Shown piece after piece: positions 25,680 through 34,051 of a DNA stretch of 64,000 nucleotides; positions within the stretch are counted from its first letter, which is position 1; each line of letters opens with the position of its first letter. Below the pieces are notes generated by a model. It saw only the letters and a program-made list of their open reading frames with translations, did not search any database and was not told where the DNA came from. The translations under genes and the position numbers were made by a program. Source of the stretch: Leptofilum sp965223285 (GTDB lineage Bacteria; Chloroflexota; Anaerolineae; Promineifilales; Promineifilaceae); the NCBI RefSeq assembly GCF_965223285.1, contig NZ_OZ244997.1:3410001-3474000 (forward strand). The letters are read 5' to 3'.

Positions 25680-27461
25680 ATGCATGCAAAAAAACGACGA
25701 CAGACAACGCAACTGTTGCTACCGTCAAAACATGAGGCAGTGGCGTTTGGTCAATATGACTTGTACCCGGCATTTTCGCTTGGAAATGGCAAGATTGAGT
25801 TGGGCTACCACGCTTTGGCAGCGCGTATAATCCGGCAAAAGCAGGTCATCATTGATGGCTATGTTGGCATATTTTGGGACGATCTGCGAGCCAGCCTGGA
25901 TGCAGCGTTGCATGAGCTGGGCGTGGCAGCAAATTGGGTGGATGTAAGCCAAGTGCTGCTTCCCCCAGACAAAATCGAGGCCTTGGTAGCACCATTTTTA
26001 GGGGGTGATGATCCCATCTTTGGCACGCGCTTTACCGGGACATTGGGCGATTTTTTTGACCAGGAAAAGTTGAGCGCGTTACAGGGGGCGGAGACGGCCG
26101 TTCTCAACATCATCTACGGCTGCGGCGCGGCATTGGCTGGCTGGGAAGGTCTGCTAGTTTACGTCGATTTGCCCAAAAATGAGCTGCAATTCCGCTCTCG
26201 CGCCGGAGCCGTTACCAACCTTGGCAGCCAAACGGTCATCCCACCCAAACCAATGTACAAGCGCTTCTACTTTGTAGATTGGATTGCCCTAAATCAGCAC
26301 AAAGCGGAACATCTGCCCAATATTGACCTCATTGTTGATGGACAACGCCCCACTGAGCCAACCTTTATGGGCGGCGATGATTTCCGTGCCGGGCTGACGA
26401 CAATGAGCCAGAATTACTTCCGGGTGCGCCCCTGGTTTGAGCCGGGGCCGTGGGGTGGGCAGTGGATCAAAGAGAAAATGCCGCAGTTACCCCAAGATGT
26501 GCCTAACTATGCCTGGTCGTTTGAGCTGATCGTGCCGGAAAATGGGCTGATTTTTGAGAGCGACGGCCGTCTCCTGGAAGCCTCCTTTGATTGCCTCATG
26601 TACCACAATCACCGTGCCGTTTTGGGTCACTGCGCCGACCGCTTTGGCTATGAATTTCCCATCCGCTTTGATTTTTTAGACACCTTCGACGGCGGCAATC
26701 TATCTGTGCAGTGCCATCCGCGCCCAGCATTTATCCGTGAGCAGTTTGGCGAAACCTTTACCCAGGATGAAACTTACTACATTTTGGACTGCGGCTCAGA
26801 GGCTCAAGTGTATCTTGGCTTTCAGGCGGGGATTGATCCGGCCAAATTTCGGGCTGAACTTGAACGCAGCTTGAGGGAAGGAACGGAAATTGATGTGGAA
26901 AAGTATGTCAACGTCGAGCCAGCCCATAAACACGATCTCTTCCTCATCCCCAACGGCACCATCCACTGCTCCGGCATTGATAATCTGGTGCTGGAAATCA
27001 GCGCCACGCCCTACATTTTCACCTTCAAACTGTATGATTGGCTGCGGCTCGATTTGGAGGGCAAGCCACGGCCGTTAAACATCGAGCGCGCCTTCCAAAA
27101 TTTATACTTTGACCGTCAGGGCGCGCGGGTGCAGGCAGAACTGATCGCTAAACCAAGCGTCATCGCCCAAGGGGATGGCTGGCAGTTGCTGCATCTGCCT
27201 ACCCATCCAGACCATTTCTACGATGTCCATCGCTTTGAGTTTGATGATGCAGTTGCAGCCCATACAGATGGCTCGCCCCATATCATGAGTTTGGTGGAGG
27301 GTGAGGCGATTACGCTGGAAACGGCCAACGGGCTGCGCCAAACGTTTAGCTATGCGGAGACGTTTGTCGTGCCAGCCGCCGCCAATTCTTACCGACTCAT
27401 CAATGAGGGCAGCACGCAAGCCTGGGTGGTGAAGGCGTTTATGAAGAAGGCTGCGGCGTGA
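25680..27461 (+). CDS. Class I mannose-6-phosphate isomerase, long form
   Basis: This enzyme interconverts mannose-6-phosphate and fructose-6-phosphate. The cupin core shows the zinc ligands of the type I family: Gln344 and His346 in LSVQCHPRP, Glu364 in QDETYYILD, and His429 in IPNGTIHCSG, with VLEISATPY behind. The 593-residue length exceeds the usual 300-430. About 200 extra N-terminal residues (DGYVGIFWDDLRASLD) form a separate domain resembling a degenerate P-loop kinase without a clear Walker A. GAGG precedes the ATG. It sits between the mannosidases and a ROK kinase, which fits mannose catabolism. Confidence 0.85.
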   Translation: MHAKKRRQTTQLLLPSKHEAVAFGQYDLYPAFSLGNGKIELGYHALAARIIRQKQVIIDGYVGIFWDDLRASLDAALHELGVAANWVDVSQVLLPPDKIEALVAPFLGGDDPIFGTRFTGTLGDFFDQEKLSALQGAETAVLNIIYGCGAALAGWEGLLVYVDLPKNELQFRSRAGAVTNLGSQTVIPPKPMYKRFYFVDWIALNQHKAEHLPNIDLIVDGQRPTEPTFMGGDDFRAGLTTMSQNYFRVRPWFEPGPWGGQWIKEKMPQLPQDVPNYAWSFELIVPENGLIFESDGRLLEASFDCLMYHNHRAVLGHCADRFGYEFPIRFDFLDTFDGGNLSVQCHPRPAFIREQFGETFTQDETYYILDCGSEAQVYLGFQAGIDPAKFRAELERSLREGTEIDVEKYVNVEPAHKHDLFLIPNGTIHCSGIDNLVLEISATPYIFTFKLYDWLRLDLEGKPRPLNIERAFQNLYFDRQGARVQAELIAKPSVIAQGDGWQLLHLPTHPDHFYDVHRFEFDDAVAAHTDGSPHIMSLVEGEAITLETANGLRQTFSYAETFVVPAAANSYRLINEGSTQAWVVKAFMKKAAA

Positions 27462-28342
27462 TGATGGGTGATGTGGACAACGGCCGTATCATCACCCTCG
27501 ATGTCGGCGGCACGTCTGTTAAAAGCGGCGTGGTTTCTGATGACGGCCGTATGCTGACTAACCTGACCACAACCCCAATCAACAGCCAGGGAACAGGCGC
27601 CGAAATAGTGGATACGCTGGCAGGCATCATCCAAAGTTATTTAGACCAAATCGGGAACCTCCCTTTACTGGGCGTGGGTATCGGCTTCCCAGGGCCGTTC
27701 GATTATGAGCAAGGCATCAGCCACATTCAGGGGGTGGCTAAATATGAGGCAATTTACGGCCTGAACATAGGCAAAGCCCTACGGCAGCGGCTCGGTTTGC
27801 CGGACTTATCTATTCGCTTCCGCAATGATGCCGAAGCGGCCATTGTGGGGGAGGTGGTGTATGGTGTGGGACGGCCGTTTTCCCGCATCATTGGCCTCAC
27901 CTTAGGCACGGGCTGCGGTTCGGCATTTTTGGTAAACGGCCGTGCCGTCAGCGAAGGCGTCGGCGTGCCGCCCAACGGCTGGCTCTACCCCATCCTGTTT
28001 AACGGACAGCAAGCAGATGAATGGTTCTCAATTCGCGGCCTGTTAACGGCCTTGCGCCAGGCAGGGATTGAGGTGGCAGATGTGAAAACGGCCGTCCAGT
28101 TGGCCGAGGAAGGGGATACGGCCGTACAGCAGGTTTTCATAGAATTTGGGCAAAATTTAGGCGCATTTTTACGGCCGTGGGTAGAAGATTTTCAGGCAGA
28201 TGTTGTGCTGCTGCAAGGAGGCATTGCCAACGCCCTGCCTCTTTTTGAGCAGTCGCTCTCCGCTGCCCTATCGGTTCCAGTTCTCCAAGGGAAACTAGGC
28301 GCAACGGCCGCGCTGCTTGGGGCAGCCCGGCAATTTTCTTAA
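27461..28342 (+). CDS. ROK-family sugar kinase (probable mannokinase)
   Basis: This 293-residue actin-fold kinase has the phosphate-1 motif TLDVGGTSVKSGVV, GIGFPGPFDYEQG, the catalytic Asp in FRNDAEAAIVGE, and LTLGTGCGSAFLVNG. The Cys-rich zinc motif of many ROK proteins is absent. No helix-turn-helix is present, so it is an enzyme and not a NagC-type repressor. The previous stop overlaps its start, so it is co-translated with the isomerase. Together they would turn mannose into fructose-6-phosphate, which makes mannose the favoured substrate (inference). Glucose is the main alternative. Confidence 0.85.
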   Translation: MMGDVDNGRIITLDVGGTSVKSGVVSDDGRMLTNLTTTPINSQGTGAEIVDTLAGIIQSYLDQIGNLPLLGVGIGFPGPFDYEQGISHIQGVAKYEAIYGLNIGKALRQRLGLPDLSIRFRNDAEAAIVGEVVYGVGRPFSRIIGLTLGTGCGSAFLVNGRAVSEGVGVPPNGWLYPILFNGQQADEWFSIRGLLTALRQAGIEVADVKTAVQLAEEGDTAVQQVFIEFGQNLGAFLRPWVEDFQADVVLLQGGIANALPLFEQSLSAALSVPVLQGKLGATAALLGAARQFS

Positions 28343-28345
28343 AAT

Positions 28346-29209
28346 TCAAACAACGCGTGAGCGTTGATTCATCTTGCGAAACTGCATCGGCGAACAGTTC
28401 CAGCGTCTTTTGAACAGATGATAAAAATGACTGAGATTACCAAAACCCACTTCGTAGCAAATCTCAATGGCGGCTAGATCGGTGTGGAGCAGCAAGTCAG
28501 TGGCATAATTGAGGCGTAAATCGTTGATGAACTGGGATGGTGTAACGCCGAGGTGGGTCTTAAAGATTCGCCCGACATATTCAGGCGTGCGATTGGCCAG
28601 ACGCATTAAAGCCGTTCTACCTTCCACCAGATACTCTCTATGCTGCATTTGTTGGCACAACGCTTTCAGCCAGGCAGGCACATCACCAACATAATCTTCA
28701 AAACGAGTAATAAAAAAGTTCGAGATAATTTGTGCCAAAAAGGCTTTAAGCGTGACGCGGGAATGACCTTTATCTCGATACATTAGCTGCCCCCACTGTT
28801 TTAACTGAGCTGCAACCCAACTCTTTTCGGCCGTTGTCAATAAAACCAGTGGAGGCAATGGTAATTCAAGCAATGCGTCTTTCTGTTGAGCAATACCCAG
28901 GAAATCGGCCGTTGCATAGAAGGCATCTTGCAAGAACGCTAAATTAATCAGCTCACAACTCTGATTTTCATGCTTACGGAAGAAATGAGCGTCATCGGGG
29001 CGAATGAAAACAAGACTGCCACTTCGTATCAAGATCATCTCACCATTCACATGATGAAAAATACTGCCTTCATTAACTAGAAAGATTTCAAAAAAATCGT
29101 GCTGATGCAGTTGGGTTGAGATGCCTTCAACAAAAGGAAAAAATGTGTAGTGACCCTCAATATCGGAGTCAATGATATTTGCAGCCAGTCGCTTTTCCAT
29201 AAACATCAT
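28346..29209 (-). CDS. AraC-family transcriptional regulator
   Basis: An N-terminal cupin sensor (QLHQHDFFEIFLVNEG, IRPDDAHFF) is followed by a C-terminal double helix-turn-helix: LANRTPEYVGRIFKTHLGVT, then EICYEVGFGNLSHFYHLFKR. I use the ATG at 29209. A TTG further upstream is less likely and no clear ribosome site is visible for either. It converges on the ROK gene and diverges from the methyltransferase gene at 29314, with a palindrome between, so the corrinoid module is its most likely target. Confidence 0.88.
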   Translation of the reverse strand: MMFMEKRLAANIIDSDIEGHYTFFPFVEGISTQLHQHDFFEIFLVNEGSIFHHVNGEMILIRSGSLVFIRPDDAHFFRKHENQSCELINLAFLQDAFYATADFLGIAQQKDALLELPLPPLVLLTTAEKSWVAAQLKQWGQLMYRDKGHSRVTLKAFLAQIISNFFITRFEDYVGDVPAWLKALCQQMQHREYLVEGRTALMRLANRTPEYVGRIFKTHLGVTPSQFINDLRLNYATDLLLHTDLAAIEICYEVGFGNLSHFYHLFKRRWNCSPMQFRKMNQRSRVV

Positions 29210-29247
29210 AATATCAAAATAGCACAAAGATAGGCTAATTACTCACA

Positions 29248-29261
29248 AGACAACGTTGTCT
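29248..29261. promoter_or_regulatory. Palindrome in the araC-type/methyltransferase intergenic region
   Basis: AGACAACGTTGTCT is a perfect 14-base palindrome, 53 bases before the methyltransferase ATG. A TACAAT (29276-29281) downstream could be its -10 element. No good -35 is visible, which is consistent with activator dependence. Confidence 0.4.
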
Positions 29262-29313
29262 CGTTTTCGGTATTGTACAATAAGAAACAGTGTATCTAAA
29301 AGGATTAGGTGAA

Positions 29314-30444
29314 ATGACTATTTCCACAACACGACCCAATTACGGCGCAATGCAACTGGCAATTTTTCGCGGCGAAGACCCAGGCGGCGTCCTCTGGCAG
29401 CCACGTTTGGATTGGTGGTACAAGGTAAATAAGGCCAATGGAACAATACCGGAACATCTAAAAGACGCGAGCTTCCCAGAAATATGTGACTATTGCCATG
29501 CTTCAATTCGCTACTTCATGTGGGATCGATCCTGGCTGCGCGGCAATTCATGGCTCAAGTTTCGCTACAACACAGTAGATGTGGAGCTTGACTGGAAGGA
29601 TGATCAAACCCTGCGCCGCACCTGGCACACGCCCATAGGTGATCTCTCGCAAGTCATTGAGTTTGACGAATGGAAAGTTTCCTCGCACATTACCGAATAT
29701 CGCCTTAAAGAAGCCGAAGACTTCAAAATCTTGAAATACATTCATGAAGATGAAGAGTGGTTCTGGGACGAGGAACTGTTCCAACAAGATTTAGCCAAAT
29801 ACGGCGACTATGGAACCCCACAATTTTACTTTCGGCGTTCACCTATCCAGCGCTTGATGATTGAGGAAATGGGTTTACAGCAGGCCATCTACTTTATGTA
29901 CGATCATCCCACTGTGTTAGAAGAGTACGTTGAATTTGCCACGGCGGCCGATGATGTGATGTACGATGTCATCTGTAAGAGCCCCGTGCAGATCGTCAAT
30001 TTGGGCGAAAATGTAGACGGATTTATTGATTCCCCCAAGGTTTGGAAAAAACATCTGGTTCCCTATTATGCCATGCGTACCGATCAGCTTCATGCTGCTG
30101 GTAAGTTTGTTTCTGTGCATATTGACGGCACGATGAAATCCTTGCTGCCCCATCTGCGCGATTTTGATTATGATGCCATTGAAGCCCCGACGGCCGCTCC
30201 GCAAGGGGATGTCACCATTGAACAAATACGGGATGCCGTTGGCGACCTGATTGTGATGGATGGCATTCCCTCGCTGCTGGTAAACGAAAACCAATACCCT
30301 GTTGAAGAAATGGTCGCCTACACCAAAAAAATGATTGACTATTTCTACCCGCGCTTGGTTCTGGGCGTTTCGGATGAAGTGCCTCCCGGGGCTGACATTG
30401 AACGCATCCGGATGATTGGCGAGCTGGTAAAAGAATTGGTTTAA
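29314..30444 (+). CDS. Uroporphyrinogen-decarboxylase-fold methyltransferase (MtaA/CmuA-like)
   Basis: This 376-residue TIM-barrel protein of the UroD superfamily is not a heme enzyme, because the next gene encodes its corrinoid partner. The barrel strands are seen in VQIVNLGENVDGFIDSPKVW, KFVSVHIDGTMKSLLPHL, DAIEAPTAAPQGDV and RLVLGVSDEVPPGAD. MtaA-type enzymes bind zinc through an His-X-Cys motif. Here the equivalent is His269-Ile-Asp271, so a thiol-type zinc site is not obvious. I start at ATG 29314 behind AGGTGA, not at the upstream GTG. It probably moves a methyl group to or from the corrinoid protein. The methyl donor is unknown. Confidence 0.82.
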   Translation: MTISTTRPNYGAMQLAIFRGEDPGGVLWQPRLDWWYKVNKANGTIPEHLKDASFPEICDYCHASIRYFMWDRSWLRGNSWLKFRYNTVDVELDWKDDQTLRRTWHTPIGDLSQVIEFDEWKVSSHITEYRLKEAEDFKILKYIHEDEEWFWDEELFQQDLAKYGDYGTPQFYFRRSPIQRLMIEEMGLQQAIYFMYDHPTVLEEYVEFATAADDVMYDVICKSPVQIVNLGENVDGFIDSPKVWKKHLVPYYAMRTDQLHAAGKFVSVHIDGTMKSLLPHLRDFDYDAIEAPTAAPQGDVTIEQIRDAVGDLIVMDGIPSLLVNENQYPVEEMVAYTKKMIDYFYPRLVLGVSDEVPPGADIERIRMIGELVKELV

Positions 30445-30519
30445 ATATTAAGAAAGAACCAAGAGCGCAAGATCGATTCTATAAATGAAAAACAGCAGAT
30501 TTCGCAGACGGCGCAGTTT

Positions 30520-30572
30520 GCGCTTACGCAATTCTCTCTTTTCTCTGTGATCTCTGTGGCAAAATTATTTCT
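30520..30572 (+). repeat. CT-rich dispersed intergenic repeat, copy 2
   Basis: The sequence ATTCTCTCTTTTCTCTGTGA continues as TCTCTGTGGCAAAATTATTT. It shares the TCTCTTTTCTCTGTG core with the copies at 7945 and 43108. As in those, it ends directly before the ribosome site of the next gene. Confidence 0.5.
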
Positions 30573-30583
30573 GAGGAACTTCC

Positions 30584-31234
30584 ATGAGCAGAGAAAACGA
30601 AATTTTAGATTCACTCTTTAACCACACAATTGAGGGAGAGCGTGACCCAGTTGTTGCCTTAACCAAAGAAGCGGTTCAGCTCGGTATGGATCCGCTTGTT
30701 ACCCTTTTTGATGCTTTGATTCCCGCGTTGGAAGAGGTGGGGCGTTTATTTGAAGAGGGCTCATACTTTGTTCCCGAAATGTTGGTGGCCGCCAGAGCTA
30801 TGGCCGGGGCGATGGATATTTTACGGCCGCTCATTGCCGAAACTGGCGCCAAGCCCGTGGGTAAGTTTGTCATGGGAACCGTTAAAGGGGACATTCACGA
30901 TGTGGGTAAGAATTTGTGCAACATCATGCTAGAAGGCGCGGGCTTTGAGGTCATTGATTTAGGCGTAAATGTTACTGAGGCTGCCTTTGTTGAAGCCATA
31001 CAAAAGCATCAGCCAGATGCCGTAGGCATGAGTGCCTTCTTAACCACCACCATGACGATGTTCCGGCCGACGATTGACGCGATTGAAAAAGCGGGACTGC
31101 GTGATAGCGTAAAAATATTTGTGGGCGGTGCGCCTGTTACCCAGGAATATTGTGATCATGTTGGCGCCGATGGGTATGCCCCCAATGGCAGTGCATTGGT
31201 GCGTGAACTAAAACGGCAGCTTAGCGTTGCGTAA
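30584..31234 (+). CDS. Corrinoid (cobalamin-binding) protein of a methyltransferase system
   Basis: This 216-residue protein is related to MtaC/MttC/MtbC. A helical N-terminal cap (about 1-85) is followed by a B12-binding domain with the lower-ligand motif GDIHDVGKN. The His replaces dimethylbenzimidazole. VGMSAFLTTTM and FVGGAPVTQEY follow as the cobalamin tail site. It should shuttle methyl groups for the UroD-type protein encoded upstream. No substrate-specific MtaB/MttB-type methyltransferase and no RamA-type reductive activator is encoded nearby. Confidence 0.9.
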   Translation: MSRENEILDSLFNHTIEGERDPVVALTKEAVQLGMDPLVTLFDALIPALEEVGRLFEEGSYFVPEMLVAARAMAGAMDILRPLIAETGAKPVGKFVMGTVKGDIHDVGKNLCNIMLEGAGFEVIDLGVNVTEAAFVEAIQKHQPDAVGMSAFLTTTMTMFRPTIDAIEKAGLRDSVKIFVGGAPVTQEYCDHVGADGYAPNGSALVRELKRQLSVA

Positions 31235-31316
31235 ACAAAGTCATTTGGAAATGTCAAAGCGTATTGAGCCAGCTTTGCCGCTCAAGTTTGACACTTGAAC
31301 CATACTGATACGGTTG

Positions 31317-31347
31317 AGAAGGTCACTTCTAACGAGGCGGTCTTTTT
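31317..31347 (+). terminator. Intrinsic terminator after the corrinoid protein gene
   Basis: An imperfect hairpin (AAGGTCACTTC and GAGGCGGTCTT) is followed by a T run, and it abuts the end of the convergent hydrolase gene. The stem has several G-T pairs, so it may be weak. Confidence 0.5.
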
Positions 31348-32287
31348 ACATGCCATTAGCTAGTACAGATTGGCACCAGGAATCAACCACATCCACCCAC
31401 TGCGTGACGAATTCGGCGTTTAACGCCCAATGGCCGAATGGCAATTCGGCATACGTTTTAGGGCCGGAAAGTTGCTCGAAGTTACGCTTTGTAACCTTGG
31501 GATCAACCATCTCATCTAGGGTAGGATTGATGACGAGGATAGGGAGTTGGTTTTTGCGGAAGGGAACGGCCGTTTTTGTGGTAAACATGCTGCGGAGATA
31601 GCGTGGTGTCACCCAGCGCAGCGGTACAGGGTCGGCTCGCCACTTAGCATAAAAATCTGGCTCTCTGCGGTCTACCATGCGGGCAAACTTGCCCAGCAGT
31701 TGGTAGGGAATGGGCAAGTTTGGCATTAGTGCAGCCAGCAGCTGGATACTCTTCTCAAAAAGGAATGGCAAACCGGGAACGGCCGTTGCCCAACTAAAAC
31801 TGGAAAGCGCCAACACATCGGCCATCCGGCCAAACGCATAAAGATTGTGACAAATCAAGGCATCAACTGGCGCACCCGCCGCCGCCGCATAATACGTCAA
31901 CCCGCTCCCCAGGCTACCGCCAGCTAGAAAAATTGGGCCGCGATGTTGCTTTCTCGCCCAGATTGACACATCTACAATGTTTGCCACAAAATTAGTAATG
32001 GACAAATTGGGCCGCATACCCTTAGATAACCCCTGGCCAACCTGATCCGGTAGGAGCACCGTGTAGCCTAGCTTCCAGAGGGCGAGAGCCAAGGGTGTAA
32101 ACAATCTTGAATATCCCCCGGCACCGTGATTAAAAATGAGAACAGGCGCAGATGTTGATTGTTCAAACGCATCAACATGAAGGATAACACCTGTTGAACT
32201 TACCTGATACGTCGTGCGTATTTTTTGAGCCTGAGAAACGATTTCTGGCGCAAAATAATTTTGCCAATAGAGTTCTTTTAGCTCCAT
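31346..32287 (-). CDS. Alpha/beta hydrolase
   Basis: This 313-residue serine hydrolase has the oxyanion region LIFNHGAGGYSR and the nucleophile elbow FLAGGSLGSGLTYY. ILVINPTLDEMVD supplies the acid, and a C-terminal His in LPFGHWALNAEF completes the triad. There is no signal peptide. The substrate is unknown. It is transcribed in the same direction as, and 20 bases behind, the RamB-like regulator gene, so the two may be one transcript. Confidence 0.85.
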   Translation of the reverse strand: MELKELYWQNYFAPEIVSQAQKIRTTYQVSSTGVILHVDAFEQSTSAPVLIFNHGAGGYSRLFTPLALALWKLGYTVLLPDQVGQGLSKGMRPNLSITNFVANIVDVSIWARKQHRGPIFLAGGSLGSGLTYYAAAAGAPVDALICHNLYAFGRMADVLALSSFSWATAVPGLPFLFEKSIQLLAALMPNLPIPYQLLGKFARMVDRREPDFYAKWRADPVPLRWVTPRYLRSMFTTKTAVPFRKNQLPILVINPTLDEMVDPKVTKRNFEQLSGPKTYAELPFGHWALNAEFVTQWVDVVDSWCQSVLANGM

Positions 32288-32306
32288 CGCATGTAAAAAG
32301 TCTCTG

Positions 32307-33881
32307 CTACAGTTGGTTTTGGATTTCTATGAGGGCCAGCTTGCGGTCTCGCTGCTTCTGCTCATCCCACAGGATGGTTGGTTCGACGGCGCGGTCGCGG
32401 CACTGTTCGGCCGTGAGCGGGCAGCGTTCGCACGTCTCGTTAATGATTACTTGCGGAATGGCCGGGTCTTGAGAAAACCGGATGGTGTTCTTCATGTCCG
32501 GCTCCACGCGGAAGCCTACAATGACGCTGCTCATCACCCCTGGCGAAAGGCTCAGTTCGCGGGAAAAGCCCAGGCACAAAAAGCGGTCTTGCGTATCTAC
32601 AAATTCAGACATTTGCACGCCAATGTGGGGTTTATCTGAGCTGGTCGGCACGTGTTCGGCATCGACCATCTCACGTATGAGCCGTACCGAAAGCCAGCGA
32701 CGGCAGTAATGTTCCAGCAGCCCAATGCCGCTGGGCACAATGAGCTGGTTCATGTTGAGCTGCTTGATGAGCTGGTAGGTGGTGCTGTTTTCCTGGTGAT
32801 GGAAGCGCAAAAAGTGCAGCTTCACGCCAAAAAATTGCGGAATGAGTTCGCTAAAGCGGTAAAAAAGCATTTCTGGTGTCACGTTGTATTTGTCCAGCAT
32901 CGCCAGCATCAGGTGTGGGGGCCAGGTGGGCTGCTCAAATAGATGTTGCAGGTCAGACAGCATGTGCTGGCGGGGCATGAGCAGCACGCCGCCAAAGTAA
33001 GCGGCCTTGAAATCGTTCAGGATTTGCTGGAATGAGTCAATCTGGTCTGGCGTGGAGACAAATGAACGCTCTTTTAGCCCCAAATATTGGTAGCCCACTT
33101 CCCTTGCCAAAATAAACGTGACTTGGTGCGAATTGAGAGCGTTGTTAATAAACAGACGGGGCTTTTTACCTTCAAAATAAACTGAGCGATATTTTTGCAA
33201 GGCTGGTTGCGTATCTATCGCCTGCAGGTTCAGCTCATAGCCGTATGTTTCTTCCAGAATTGTTTTTAATGCCTCCTGGCTAATAGGCGGTTCTTCCGTT
33301 AAACCAAGCTGTGTGCCATGCTCCTGGATGAACGATTGGGCAGCATCTTCCAAATCCTGAAAGTAATTTTCGTGGATTTCTTGGTAGGAACGGAGAGCAG
33401 CACGTAGAAAATCTTCCTCGCGCAGGCCATAACGACGGCCGATTTCCAACACGGCATGGAGCAACGCACTCGCTTTTTCTGGTTCACGGGTGAGCAGTGT
33501 CACCAAATCCCCCATTTCCAAACCAAATTCATCAAACGGAAAACGTTGAAAGGTAGCCGACTTGAGCGTGGTGCTAAGGTAGGCCATGGATGGGGACAAC
33601 GCGATTGAGACCAGTTCATCATACGGTTTTTGCAGCACCTCGGTCATACGCATGATTTTGTCTACTCTGGGGTATTTGCGCCCTTTTTCAATTTCTGTGA
33701 CGTAGGAGGGGGAGAGGTCGCACTGGCTGGCAAACTCTGAAAGCGTAAGGCCCACCTCCAGCCGTGCCTGCCGCACTTTCATACCAAAGATGATATTGAT
33801 GAGGTTATTTGTCATGGGGGCTCGCTTTGTTGAGCGGTTATTTGTTGCATCAGTTGCCGTGGGGGTTGGTAGTGTAAGCAT
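32307..33881 (-). CDS. XRE-family regulator with IrrE/ImmA-like domain (RamB/ScfR type)
   Basis: This protein of about 524 residues has an N-terminal helix-turn-helix (VRQARLEVGLTLSEFASQCD, then LSPSYVTEIEKGRKYPRV). A central ImmA/IrrE-like region (VTFILAREVGYQYLGL, lacking a clear HExxH) and a C-terminal DUF2083-like part with conserved cysteines (INETCERCPLTAEQCRDR) follow. Family members such as RamB regulate acetate and glyoxylate-shunt genes. It is divergent from aceB, and two identical palindromes lie between. The start at 33881 has AGGAG 12 bases upstream. An internal ATG at 33815 (MTNNLINI) is the alternative. Confidence 0.85.
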   Translation of the reverse strand: MLTLPTPTATDATNNRSTKRAPMTNNLINIIFGMKVRQARLEVGLTLSEFASQCDLSPSYVTEIEKGRKYPRVDKIMRMTEVLQKPYDELVSIALSPSMAYLSTTLKSATFQRFPFDEFGLEMGDLVTLLTREPEKASALLHAVLEIGRRYGLREEDFLRAALRSYQEIHENYFQDLEDAAQSFIQEHGTQLGLTEEPPISQEALKTILEETYGYELNLQAIDTQPALQKYRSVYFEGKKPRLFINNALNSHQVTFILAREVGYQYLGLKERSFVSTPDQIDSFQQILNDFKAAYFGGVLLMPRQHMLSDLQHLFEQPTWPPHLMLAMLDKYNVTPEMLFYRFSELIPQFFGVKLHFLRFHHQENSTTYQLIKQLNMNQLIVPSGIGLLEHYCRRWLSVRLIREMVDAEHVPTSSDKPHIGVQMSEFVDTQDRFLCLGFSRELSLSPGVMSSVIVGFRVEPDMKNTIRFSQDPAIPQVIINETCERCPLTAEQCRDRAVEPTILWDEQKQRDRKLALIEIQNQL

Positions 33882-33901
33882 GGCACAATCTTACTCCTTT
33901 T

Positions 33902-33997
33902 AGCGAATTTTCGCTAGGAATCGAGAAATCGCTAATTTGCTCTTGACACAGTGCATCATTTGGTTATACTTTTCTTCACAAACAGCGAATTTTCGCT
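33902..33997 (+). promoter_or_regulatory. aceB promoter flanked by two identical operators
   Basis: The perfect palindromes AGCGAATTTTCGCT at 33902-33915 and 33984-33997 flank a promoter TTGACA (33943-33948), a 16-base spacer and TATACT (33965-33970). A degenerate third half-site-like stretch (ATCGCTAATTTGCT) lies at about 33928-33941. The centres of the two palindromes are 82 bases apart. One lies upstream of the promoter and the other just after the predicted start (about 33977). This suits repression by looping or by a dimer pair of the RamB-like protein. Confidence 0.7.
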
Positions 33998-34051
33998 AAA
34001 CATGCGGATTTTACAAAAAGCGAAGATAGAAAATAGCAAGGAGCCTCCCAC

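Noticed and set aside
29314..30444. hemE, uroporphyrinogen decarboxylase for heme
   Set aside because: A corrinoid protein gene follows, and the typical N-terminal HemE substrate motifs are not visible.
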